From an uncultured Oscillospiraceae bacterium (GTDB lineage: Bacteria; Bacillota; Clostridia; Oscillospirales; Oscillospiraceae): DNA of 52,122 bases. Shown one piece after another: positions 39,763-46,306 of the stretch (positions are counted from its first letter, which is position 1; every line of letters starts with the position of its first letter). Both the position numbers and the translations under genes were made by a program. The DNA is taken from positions 1 through 52,122 of the forward strand of contig CANQUE010000010.1 of NCBI GenBank assembly GCA_947626905.1, in the 5' to 3' direction. The notes under the pieces were generated by a model. That model saw nothing but the letters and a program-made list of their open reading frames with translations, did not search any database and was not told the DNA's origin.

Positions 39763-40203
39763 GTGAATATGACCAACAGAGAGTACAACGAGTATATCAA
39801 GAGCATGGCCCCCGGCTCCCCGGTGGGGAAGGATCTGGTCAAGGCCTTCGTGGTGGGCGGGCTGATCTGCTGCCTGGGCCAGGGCCTTTCCATGGCTTAC
39901 AAAGACTTTGCCGGCCTGGGGGAGGAGGACGCGGCCACGGCGGTGAGCATGACGCTGATCTTCCTCTCGGCGCTGCTGACGGGTCTGAACGTATATGACA
40001 AGCTGGCCCGGTTCGCCGGGGCGGGAACGCTGGTGCCCATCACCGGCTTTGCCAATTCTGTGGTGAGCCCGGCCCTGGAATTCAAGACGGAGGGCTTCAT
40101 CCTGGGCACGGCGGCGAAGATGTTCACCATCGCCGGCCCGGTGATCACCTTCGGCCTGTCCGCCTCGGTGATCTACGGGCTCATCCTGTGTTTGCTGCAA
40201 TAG
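39763..40203 (+). CDS. spoVAC: Stage V sporulation protein AC
   Basis: 146 residues. KAFVVGGLICCLGQGLS, then LIFLSALLTGLNVYDKLARF, GAGTLVPITGFANSVVSPAL and FKTEGFILGTAAKMF are the SpoVAC hallmarks. SpoVAC is an inner spore-membrane protein and a mechanosensitive channel involved in moving dipicolinic acid. Normally it is followed by spoVAD and spoVAE; here it stands alone, between yitT and padR. AGGTGA lies 6 bases before the GTG at 39763, which I prefer over the ATG two codons on. A forespore-type promoter and an intrinsic terminator bound it. Confidence 0.94.
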   Translation: MNMTNREYNEYIKSMAPGSPVGKDLVKAFVVGGLICCLGQGLSMAYKDFAGLGEEDAATAVSMTLIFLSALLTGLNVYDKLARFAGAGTLVPITGFANSVVSPALEFKTEGFILGTAAKMFTIAGPVITFGLSASVIYGLILCLLQ

Positions 40204-40208
40204 AGGAA

Positions 40209-40250
40209 GGATATTTCCCGCCCCCTGCGAGGGCGGGAAATATTTTTGCA
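40209..40250 (+). terminator. Terminator of spoVAC
   Basis: ATATTTCCCGCCC and GGGCGGGAAATAT pair around CCTGCGA, followed by TTTTT. Confidence 0.94.
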
Positions 40251-40253
40251 GAT

Positions 40254-40287
40254 ATACCTTGACAGGCGAGGTATCATGTGGTATCCT
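40254..40287 (+). promoter_or_regulatory. Promoter and candidate operator of padR-DUF4097 operon
   Basis: TTGACA (40259-40264) and TATCCT (40282-40287) with a 17-base spacer. ATACCT (40254-40259) and AGGTAT (40269-40274) are an exact inverted repeat spaced by 9 bases that overlaps the -35 box, a likely PadR binding site. Confidence 0.75.
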
Positions 40288-40342
40288 GCCATTGGAAAGT
40301 ACATCGGCTGATGAAGTATATCGAACATAAGGAGGGAGCGGC

Positions 40343-40678
40343 ATGCCTATATCCGCGGACATCCTGCGGGGACACACGGATACCATCATCCTGGCCCAGC
40401 TGGAGGCCGGCGACAGTTACGGATGGAGGATCAACAAGACCGTCGCCCAGCGCACCGGCGGGGCGTACGGTTTCAAGGAGGCCACGCTGTACACCGCCTT
40501 CCGGCGCCTGGAGCAAAACGGCATGATCACCGCCTACTGGGGAGAGGACGGGCCCGGCGCCCGGCGGCGCTATTACGCCATCACCCCGGCGGGCAGAGAG
40601 CAGCTGGCGGCGGACCGGCGGGAGTGGGAGCAGACGCGGCGCGTGCTGAACGCGCTGATCGAGTTTGAGGAGGGCTGA
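40343..40678 (+). CDS. PadR family transcriptional regulator
   Basis: 111 residues, the short PadR type (subfamily 2). The winged helix has DTIILAQLEAGDSYGWRI at the start, KEATLYTAFRRLEQNGMI as the recognition helix, and the wing GARRRYYAITPAGREQL. A C-terminal helix for dimerisation follows. PadR regulators of this kind control the adjacent DUF1700/DUF4097 gene, as here, with 3 bp between them. GGAGGGAGCGGC precedes the ATG. Likely autoregulated through the inverted repeat at 40254-40274. Confidence 0.95.
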   Translation: MPISADILRGHTDTIILAQLEAGDSYGWRINKTVAQRTGGAYGFKEATLYTAFRRLEQNGMITAYWGEDGPGARRRYYAITPAGREQLAADRREWEQTRRVLNALIEFEEG

Positions 40679-40681
40679 AAA

Positions 40682-42079
40682 ATGGAGGAGATCAAGAGAA
40701 GATTCATGAACGATATCGCCGCCCGGCTGGCCGGAGCGGCGGAGAGCGACGCCAAATCGGAGATGACGGAGGAGCTGGCGGAGAATCTCACCGGCCGGTA
40801 CCAGGACATGGTGTCCGCCGGGATGCCGGCGGAGGAGGCCTATGGGCGGGCCATGGGTGAGCTGGGGGACGTGGACGAGCTGACGGCGTACCTGAACAGT
40901 CTGGAGCCGGAAGGGCCGGCCCGGACGGGGGAGAAGGACAGCCTGGACGGGCTGGTCCGCTCCCTGGGGCAGATCGCGGACCAGGCCGTGAAGGCCGCGG
41001 AGGACGCCCTGGGAAAGCTGAAGCGCAGCGGCGTGCGGTGGAGCGGCCAAGATGTGACATCCGTGGACATAGACCGGGACGGGAACGTGTCCGAGGCGGT
41101 CTTCTCCGACGGCCGGACCTATCGGAGCGGTACGACGGAGATCCATTTTGAGGGCCCGGGCGGCGGCGAAAAAGAGGAGCAGAGCGTCCCCTCTCAGGGG
41201 GTCTTTCGCCTGGACATGGAAACGGCCGGCGGCGACGTGGACCTGTATCTGGACGACGACCCGGACAGCCCTGTCCGGCTGGAGGGGAATCTGTCCCGGC
41301 TGGATGTGTTCGTGACGGCGGACGGCGTGCTCACCGTCCAGCCCAAATCCACCGCCAGCAACCAGTTTTTCACCTTCCGCGGCGCGTCCAGCCAGGACGT
41401 GTCCCTGACCATCCCGGCCCGGCGCTGGGAGAGCATCCGGGTGTTCACAGCCAGCGGCGACGTGGACATGGGCGACGAGCTGGAGGTCGATCGGCTCACC
41501 GTCCAGACGGCCAACGGGGACGTGAGCTGCCGGGTGCGCAGCTGCGGGAAGGCGAGGCTGAAGTCGGCCAGCGGGGATATCTCCCTGGAGGGGAGCGTCG
41601 GAGAGCTGGCCGTGGAAACAGCCAACGGGGACGTGGACTGCCGGGTGCAGGACTGCCGGCGGGCGGAAGTGAGATCGGCCAGCGGCGATATCGCCCTGAC
41701 CGGCGGCGCGGAGGAGCTGCGGGTGAAGTCGTACAACGGGGACGTGGCGCTGGAGGGCCCGGTGGGCGAGGCGGAGGTGTTCTCCTCCGCCGGGGACATC
41801 ACCCTGTCCGGCTCTGTGGCAAAGGTCCGGGCCGAATCCTACAGCGGGGACATCCATGTGGAGAGCATGACCCTGCCGGACGCCATGGCGCTGTCCTCCA
41901 AGAGCGGCGACGTCAGCGCCCGCATCCCGGATAACGGCCCGTTCCAGGTGCAGATCTCCAGCATCGGCGGCCGGGTGGACCTGCGGCCGTTCAGAAAGTG
42001 GCCCGGGACGGAGGACGCCTGTGAGCGCCGATATACGCTGACCAGCATCGGCGGCGATGTGTCGCTGAGCAAGTATTGA
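40682..42079 (+). CDS. DUF4097 beta-solenoid protein with DUF1700-like N-terminus
   Basis: 465 residues. The first 80 are a DUF1700-like helical part (RRFMNDIAARL, then GRYQDMVSAGMPAEEAYGRAMGELGDVDELTAYL). After an amphipathic linker, residues about 170-460 form the DUF4097 beta-solenoid. Here the pattern SASGDI, TANGDV or SYNGDV recurs roughly every 19-20 residues at least ten times. No signal peptide or membrane helix is visible, so it is probably cytoplasmic, unlike many relatives with a helix. It is co-transcribed with padR. Function unknown; PadR-DUF1700-DUF4097 units are common in Firmicutes and respond to envelope stress in some. Confidence 0.9.
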   Translation: MEEIKRRFMNDIAARLAGAAESDAKSEMTEELAENLTGRYQDMVSAGMPAEEAYGRAMGELGDVDELTAYLNSLEPEGPARTGEKDSLDGLVRSLGQIADQAVKAAEDALGKLKRSGVRWSGQDVTSVDIDRDGNVSEAVFSDGRTYRSGTTEIHFEGPGGGEKEEQSVPSQGVFRLDMETAGGDVDLYLDDDPDSPVRLEGNLSRLDVFVTADGVLTVQPKSTASNQFFTFRGASSQDVSLTIPARRWESIRVFTASGDVDMGDELEVDRLTVQTANGDVSCRVRSCGKARLKSASGDISLEGSVGELAVETANGDVDCRVQDCRRAEVRSASGDIALTGGAEELRVKSYNGDVALEGPVGEAEVFSSAGDITLSGSVAKVRAESYSGDIHVESMTLPDAMALSSKSGDVSARIPDNGPFQVQISSIGGRVDLRPFRKWPGTEDACERRYTLTSIGGDVSLSKY

Positions 42080-42116
42080 CCTGCCGGGCCGGGGAAAGAC
42101 CGCCGGCCGGGATCAC

Positions 42117-42151
42117 AGAAAAAGCCTCCCCCGCCCGGGGGAGGCTTTGCC
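42117..42151 (+). terminator. Terminator of the padR-DUF4097 operon
   Basis: AAAGCCTCCCCC and GGGGGAGGCTTT pair around GCCC, with a short A-run upstream and a T-run within the stem. It also faces the convergent lipoprotein gene. Confidence 0.88.
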
Positions 42152-42163
42152 GGTCCATATCGT

Positions 42164-42949
42164 CTATTTCATGTAGTACGCCGTCACCAGGCTGGAGGAC
42201 AGCACGCCGTCCACTTCGCCCATCATCAGGGCCTGGAACAGGCCCTCCGTATTGGTCTGATATGTGACCGAGCCCAGGCTCTTCACGAATTTTTCGTCGG
42301 TGTACAGCACCCGCTCGTCCGCCACGGTCACGCCCAGCGTCTTGCCCTTCAGGCCGGACCGGCGGCGGATGTGGCTGCCCGTCCGGGCCACCAGCACATA
42401 CCGGCTGGTCAGATAGGCGGGGGACACGTCCAGATCCCCCACGTCGGATTCCGGCACGGACATGGCCACGTCGATGTTTCCGGCGTTCAGCTCGATGGTG
42501 GCGTCCGCCAGGTCGATGGGGTAGATCAGCAGATCCCAGCCCAACAGGCCGCAGACATAGCCGATCAGCTCCACGTCGAAGCCCCGGTAGCCGTCGTTCT
42601 CAAAATAACTCAGGGGCATATTGGATATGTCCACCCCCACGGTGATGGTGCGGTGGGGGACTTCCTCCTGGAGCTCTTCCAGCGCCGTTTCGTTTCCCCT
42701 GACGGAGATCAGGTCCTCTCCGAACCAGTTGGAGGAGAGGATGCGCAGGGTGTTGCCCGAGGCCAGCACCTGCAGCGCGGCGGACACATAGTCCCGCAGC
42801 CTGTCCCCCTTGCGGAAAGCGAGATAATAGTTGGTCTCGCCGGAGTAATCGTCCACTATCCGGTAGCCCCCTCCGCCGTCGCAGGCGGTCAGGGGCAGGA
42901 GCAGCGCCAAACAAAGAAGCAGGCAGACCAGGGTCCGAAACGTTCTCAT
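42164..42949 (-). CDS. Lipoprotein with a circularly permuted SBP_bac_3-like solute-binding domain
   Basis: 261 residues. The signal peptide ends LLPLTAC, lipid Cys at 23. Residues 29-78 (YRIVDDYSG, NYYLAFRKGDRLRDYVSAAL, ILSSNWFGED) look like the C-terminal end of an amino-acid solute-binding protein (typically YYIAVRKGD...LL..IN.AL...G...KWFG). Residues about 101-261 start like the N-terminus of the same family (ITVGVDISNMPLSYFENDGY, RGFDVELIGYVCGLLGW). They continue through GLKGKTLGVTVADE and stop at GEVDGVLSSSLVTAYYMK, just where the other piece would begin. The order is therefore rotated. GAGGAGG lies 6 bases before the ATG. It follows the amino-acid ABC operon behind a terminator and may serve as an extra receptor. 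Confidence 0.8.
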   Translation of the reverse strand: MRTFRTLVCLLLCLALLLPLTACDGGGGYRIVDDYSGETNYYLAFRKGDRLRDYVSAALQVLASGNTLRILSSNWFGEDLISVRGNETALEELQEEVPHRTITVGVDISNMPLSYFENDGYRGFDVELIGYVCGLLGWDLLIYPIDLADATIELNAGNIDVAMSVPESDVGDLDVSPAYLTSRYVLVARTGSHIRRRSGLKGKTLGVTVADERVLYTDEKFVKSLGSVTYQTNTEGLFQALMMGEVDGVLSSSLVTAYYMK

Positions 42950-42966
42950 GCCGATCCTCCTCGGGA

Positions 42967-43004
42967 AAGATAAAAGCCGCACGGGTCCCGTGCGGCTTTA
43001 TATT
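42967..43004 (-). terminator. Terminator of the amino-acid ABC operon
   Basis: AAAGCCGCACGGG and CCCGTGCGGCTTT pair with a very small loop. On the minus strand TTTTATC follows. Readthrough into the next lipoprotein gene is possible. Confidence 0.85.
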
Positions 43005-43024
43005 ACCTGATATCGGGGGGAAAA

Positions 43025-43828
43025 TCAAGGGCCGGTGAAGCGATCGCTCTGGTGATAGCTCTCCAGGAACCGGCGGGTCCGCTCCTGGACCGGGTCTTCC
43101 AGCACCTGGCTGGGGGGACCCTCCTCCACCACCTGGCCGCCGTCCATGAAGATGACCCGGCTGGACACGTCCCGGGCAAAGGCCATCTCATGGGTGACGA
43201 TGATCATGGTGGTGCGCTGGTCCGCCAGAGAGCGGATCACCCGCAGCACCTCGTGGGTCAGCTCCGGGTCCAGGGCGCTGGTGGGCTCGTCAAAGCACAG
43301 GATGTCCGGGCTCAAAGCCAGGGCCCGGGCGATGGCCACCCGCTGCTGCTGGCCGCCGGACAGCTGGTGGGGGTAGCTGTCCATCCGGGAGGACAGGCCC
43401 ATCTGGTCCAGCAGCGCCCGGGCCCGTTGGTCCAGCTGGTCCAGAAGCTCCTTTTTGCGGGCCTTATAGTCCGGCTGCTCCTTTGCCAAAAGCCGTCCGG
43501 CCAGCATCACGTTCTCCAGGGCGGTGTATTGGGGGAATAGGTTGAACGATTGGAACACCAGCCCGAAGTGCAGCCGGCTGCGGCGGATGTCCGCTTCCCG
43601 CCGGGAGGCCGCCGCGGCCGCGTCAAAGAGGACCTGGCCGTTGACGGCGATGGACCCCCCGTCCGGCGTTTCCAAAAAGTTCAGGCACCGCAGCAGCGTG
43701 GTCTTGCCGGAGCCGGAGGAGCCGATGATGCTCAGCACCTGCCCCTGCTCCAGGGAGAAGCTGATGCCCTTGAGCACCTCCGTGTTGCCGAAGCGCTTGC
43801 GGATATCTTTTACGTCCAGGATAGCCAT
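43025..43828 (-). CDS. Amino-acid ABC transporter ATP-binding protein (GlnQ/HisP type)
   Basis: 267 residues. Walker A GSSGSGKTTLLRCLNFLE, Q-loop VFQSFNLFPQYTALENVM, signature LSGGQQQRVAIARAL, Walker B ILCFDEPTSALDPELT and the D-loop/H-switch IVTHEMAFAR are textbook for the polar amino-acid family. There is an insert of about 15 residues between the Walker A and Q-loop regions (FDAAAAASRREADI), and another before the signature. GAGGAGG lies 7 bases before the ATG at 43828. It starts 14 bp after the permease gene and is the last gene before the terminator. Confidence 0.95.
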   Translation of the reverse strand: MAILDVKDIRKRFGNTEVLKGISFSLEQGQVLSIIGSSGSGKTTLLRCLNFLETPDGGSIAVNGQVLFDAAAAASRREADIRRSRLHFGLVFQSFNLFPQYTALENVMLAGRLLAKEQPDYKARKKELLDQLDQRARALLDQMGLSSRMDSYPHQLSGGQQQRVAIARALALSPDILCFDEPTSALDPELTHEVLRVIRSLADQRTTMIIVTHEMAFARDVSSRVIFMDGGQVVEEGPPSQVLEDPVQERTRRFLESYHQSDRFTGP

Positions 43829-43842
43829 GGGCGTGCCTCCTC

Positions 43843-44529
43843 TCAGCGGAAATAGTCCAGGCGCTTTTCCAGCCGCCCCAGGGCCACCGTGACCACGCCG
43901 TTGAACAGCAGATAGTACACGGCGGTGAAAAACAGCGGCCAGATGGCCCCGGAGATGCCGTGGGAGCCCCTCATGAAGGACTGACCGGCCCAAATGATCT
44001 CCTGCAGAGCGATGATCCGGGCCAGGGCGGTGTCCTTCACCAGGGTGATGATCTCGTTGGACATGGGGGGCACGATGCGCTTGATGACCTGCAGGAGCGT
44101 CACTCTATAGAATATCTGCCCGCGGGTCATGCCCAGCACCAGCCCCGCCTCCTGCTGGCCCTTGGGGATGGACTGGATGCCGCCCCGGTATATCTCGGAG
44201 AAGTAGCAGGCGTAGTTGAAAATGAAGGCGATAGAGGAGGCCAGAAACCGCCCGGACTCGCCGCCGCCCCACCAGTTGTTGTGCAGCTCGATGCCGGGGA
44301 AGTAGTAGATGATGAGCAGCTGTATCATCAAAGGCGTGCCCCGCACCACCCATATCACCAGCCGGGTCAGGGCGCTCAGGGGCTTGAAGCGGCTCATGGA
44401 GCCGAAGGCGATCACCAGCCCCAGGGGGATGGCCCCCAGGCCGGTGACGAAAAACAGCTTCAGGGTCTGCAGAAAGCCCACGTTCAGCGCCTGGAACACC
44501 ACGGGGAACTGCTGGAGCATCAGGTTCAT
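43843..44529 (-). CDS. Amino-acid ABC transporter permease (HisM/GlnP type)
   Basis: 228 residues with about five helices. VGFLQTLKLFFVTGLGAIPLG, RGTPLMIQLLIIYYFPG, NYACYFSEIYRGGIQSIPKG with QQEAGLVLG, and the EAA loop ending MSNEIITLVKDTALA are the HEQRo/His-Glu-Gln permease signatures. A single permease gene implies a homodimer. It lies 96 bp behind the binding-protein gene across two strong hairpins and 14 bp before the ATPase. Confidence 0.95.
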   Translation of the reverse strand: MNLMLQQFPVVFQALNVGFLQTLKLFFVTGLGAIPLGLVIAFGSMSRFKPLSALTRLVIWVVRGTPLMIQLLIIYYFPGIELHNNWWGGGESGRFLASSIAFIFNYACYFSEIYRGGIQSIPKGQQEAGLVLGMTRGQIFYRVTLLQVIKRIVPPMSNEIITLVKDTALARIIALQEIIWAGQSFMRGSHGISGAIWPLFFTAVYYLLFNGVVTVALGRLEKRLDYFR

Positions 44530-44557
44530 ATGCGGGACTCCTTCATCACACGAATGA

Positions 44558-44606
44558 CCCCCTCCGATGAGGGGGCTGCCGCCTCCCCCGGCAAGGGGGG
44601 AGGCGG
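44558..44606. repeat. Two adjacent GC-rich hairpins between SBP and permease genes (REP-like)
   Basis: CCCCCTC-CGAT-GAGGGGG (44558-44575) and CCGCCTCCCCC-GGCAA-G-GGGGGAGGCGG (44579-44606) stand side by side. Neither has a T-run. Such elements often lower downstream expression, so that the binding protein is made in excess. They also resemble dispersed palindromic repeats of related genomes. Confidence 0.7.
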
Positions 44607-44625
44607 ACCGGGACGGGCAGGATGA

Positions 44626-45420
44626 TCACTGCTCGATCAGCGCGGCCTGGACGCCGTAGGTCTCGGCGATGGCCTGCATGGAGCCGTCGGCATAGCTGGC
44701 GGCGAAGAAGTCGTTCAGGGCCGCGGCCAGGTCGGAGCCCTTGCGGAAGCCCACGCCGTACTGCTCGCTGTTCAGGTTCAAGGTGTTGACCAGGTCGGGA
44801 TAGCTGGTGCCCTCGCCCACCATGGCGGCGGCCATCAGCAGGTCGATGACGGCGGCGTCGGAGGTGCCGGCTGCCACTTCCATCAGCGCGGCGGCCTGGG
44901 TCTCCATCTCCGTGAAGGTGTAGCCCAGGGCCTCCACCTCCGCCTTGCCGGCGCTGCCGGCCTCCACGGCGAAGGTCAGGTCCTTCATATCCTCCACGGT
45001 CTCATAGTCCGCCGCCTTGTCCGCCGGAAGGATGATCGTCTGGGCGTTCTGGCAGTAGGGGTTGGAGCACTCCATAGAGGTGGTCACCTCGTCGGTGAGG
45101 GTCATGCCGTTCCAGACCACGTCGATGGACTTGTTGTCCAGCTCCTGGGTCTTGTAGTCCCAGGTGATCTCCTGGAATTCCACCTCCACGCCCAGGCTCT
45201 CGGCAAAGGCCGCGGCCATGTCCGCGTCAAAGCCGATCCAATTGCCATCGGCGTCTTTGTAGTCCATGGGCTCGAACTCGGTGATGCCCACCACCAGGGT
45301 GCCCTTGTCCTTCACATAGGCAAGATCGCTCTGTTCGGCGTCCCCGGCATTGGAGCCGCCGCAGGCGGCCAGGGCCAGGAGCATCGCCAGGGAAAGGATG
45401 ACGGCAAGTATCTTTTTCAT
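44626..45420 (-). CDS. Amino-acid ABC transporter substrate-binding lipoprotein (SBP_bac_3)
   Basis: 264 residues. Signal peptide ends LLALAAC. The SBP_bac_3 domain runs in normal order: GTLVVGITEFEPMDYKDADG, IGFDADMAAAFAESLGVEVE, DVVWNGMTLTDE, FAVEAGSAGKAEVEAL, AAVIDLLMAAAMV and finally YGVGFRKGSDLAAALNDFF. It should deliver a polar amino acid to the permease downstream. Of two nearby ATG codons I choose 45420, 9 bases after AGGAGG, rather than 45426 at 3 bases. The contrast with the rotated domain at 42164 in the same neighbourhood is informative. Confidence 0.95.
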   Translation of the reverse strand: MKKILAVILSLAMLLALAACGGSNAGDAEQSDLAYVKDKGTLVVGITEFEPMDYKDADGNWIGFDADMAAAFAESLGVEVEFQEITWDYKTQELDNKSIDVVWNGMTLTDEVTTSMECSNPYCQNAQTIILPADKAADYETVEDMKDLTFAVEAGSAGKAEVEALGYTFTEMETQAAALMEVAAGTSDAAVIDLLMAAAMVGEGTSYPDLVNTLNLNSEQYGVGFRKGSDLAAALNDFFAASYADGSMQAIAETYGVQAALIEQ

Positions 45421-45452
45421 GTTCATTGTCCTCCTATCGGGTTGTGTTTAGC

Positions 45453-45481
45453 ATACTACCATGGTAGCGAGCTAAAGTAAA
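45453..45481 (-). promoter_or_regulatory. Promoter of the amino-acid ABC operon with a palindrome over the -10 box
   Basis: On the minus strand TTTACT (45476-45481) and TAGTAT (45453-45458) with a 17-base spacer. CTACCATGGTAG (45456-45467) is a perfect 12-bp palindrome overlapping the -10 box, a candidate operator. Confidence 0.65.
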
Positions 45482-45541
45482 GTCTTTTTTTTCGCGCCTT
45501 TCGCATTTTTTACATTTTGTTCACCCAAGGGTTGCGGCCGG

Positions 45542-45556
45542 GTATATAATTGGGAT
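45542..45556 (+). promoter_or_regulatory. Possible promoter of the two-component system
   Basis: TATATAATT (from 45542) follows TTCACC by 17 bases, and TAGAAT (about 45555) follows TTGCGG by 18 bases. Either could start the transcript. Neither is a strong match. Confidence 0.4.
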
Positions 45557-45610
45557 AGAATGAACAAGGCGCTTCCGGTCCGTCCGGGAGGCGTGAAGGA
45601 GGGCGTAGCC

Positions 45611-46303
45611 ATGGCGAAAAAAGCGCTGATCGTGGAGGATGACGGCAACATCGCGGAGCTGCTGCGGCTGTATCTGGAGCGGGACGGGTTTGAGGTGCTT
45701 CAGGCGGCGGACGGCGGCCGGGGCGTGGAGCTGGCCCGGAGCGAGGCGCCGGACATCGTGCTGCTGGACATCATGCTGCCGGTGAAGGACGGCTGGCAGG
45801 TGTGCCGGGAGATCCGGGGGTTTTCCAAGTCGCCCATCGTGATGCTCACCGCCAAGGGGGAGACCCGGGACAAGGTGGCGGGCCTGGAGATGGGCGCGGA
45901 CGACTATATCACCAAGCCCTTTGAGGTCAAGGAGCTGCTGGCCCGGGTCCACGCGGTGCTGCGCCGCACCGGCGGCGCGCCGGATGAGGACCGGCCCCGG
46001 CGGCTGGAGTTCGACAAGCTGATCATCAATCTGGATTCCTACGAGCTGGTGGTGAACGGCACCAAGGTGGATACGCCGCCCAAGGAGATGGAGCTGCTGT
46101 TCCATCTGGCCAGCGCGCCCAACCGGGTGTATACCCGCAACCAGCTGCTGGACGAGGTGTGGGGCTTCGATTACTTCGGAGATTCCCGGACCGTGGACGT
46201 GCACATCAAGCGACTGCGGGAGAAGCTGGAGGGCGTTTCCGACAAATGGCGGCTGAAGACCGTGTGGGGCGTGGGATACAAATTTGAGGTCGGGGAAGCG
46301 TAA
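45611..46303 (+). CDS. OmpR/PhoB-family response regulator
   Basis: 230 residues. The receiver domain has EDD near the start, the phospho-acceptor Asp in IVLLDIMLPVKDGW, Thr/Ser at VMLTAKGE and Lys in YITKPFEVKELLAR. The winged-helix effector (about 130-228) ends with YTRNQLLDEVWGF, RTVDVHIKRLREKLE and VWGVGYKFE. It is phosphorylated by the kinase that follows 3 bp later. GGAGG lies 8 bases before the ATG at 45611. An earlier in-frame ATG at 45560 overlaps the probable promoter. Targets unknown; the adjacent htrA gene is the obvious candidate. Confidence 0.96.
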   Translation: MAKKALIVEDDGNIAELLRLYLERDGFEVLQAADGGRGVELARSEAPDIVLLDIMLPVKDGWQVCREIRGFSKSPIVMLTAKGETRDKVAGLEMGADDYITKPFEVKELLARVHAVLRRTGGAPDEDRPRRLEFDKLIINLDSYELVVNGTKVDTPPKEMELLFHLASAPNRVYTRNQLLDEVWGFDYFGDSRTVDVHIKRLREKLEGVSDKWRLKTVWGVGYKFEVGEA

Positions 46304-46306
46304 ACG

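Noticed and set aside
45452-45458. A third forespore promoter from CATACTA on the plus strand
   Set aside because: No GHATR-like box lies 17 or 18 bases upstream and no plus-strand gene begins nearby; the bases belong to the palindrome of the ABC promoter.
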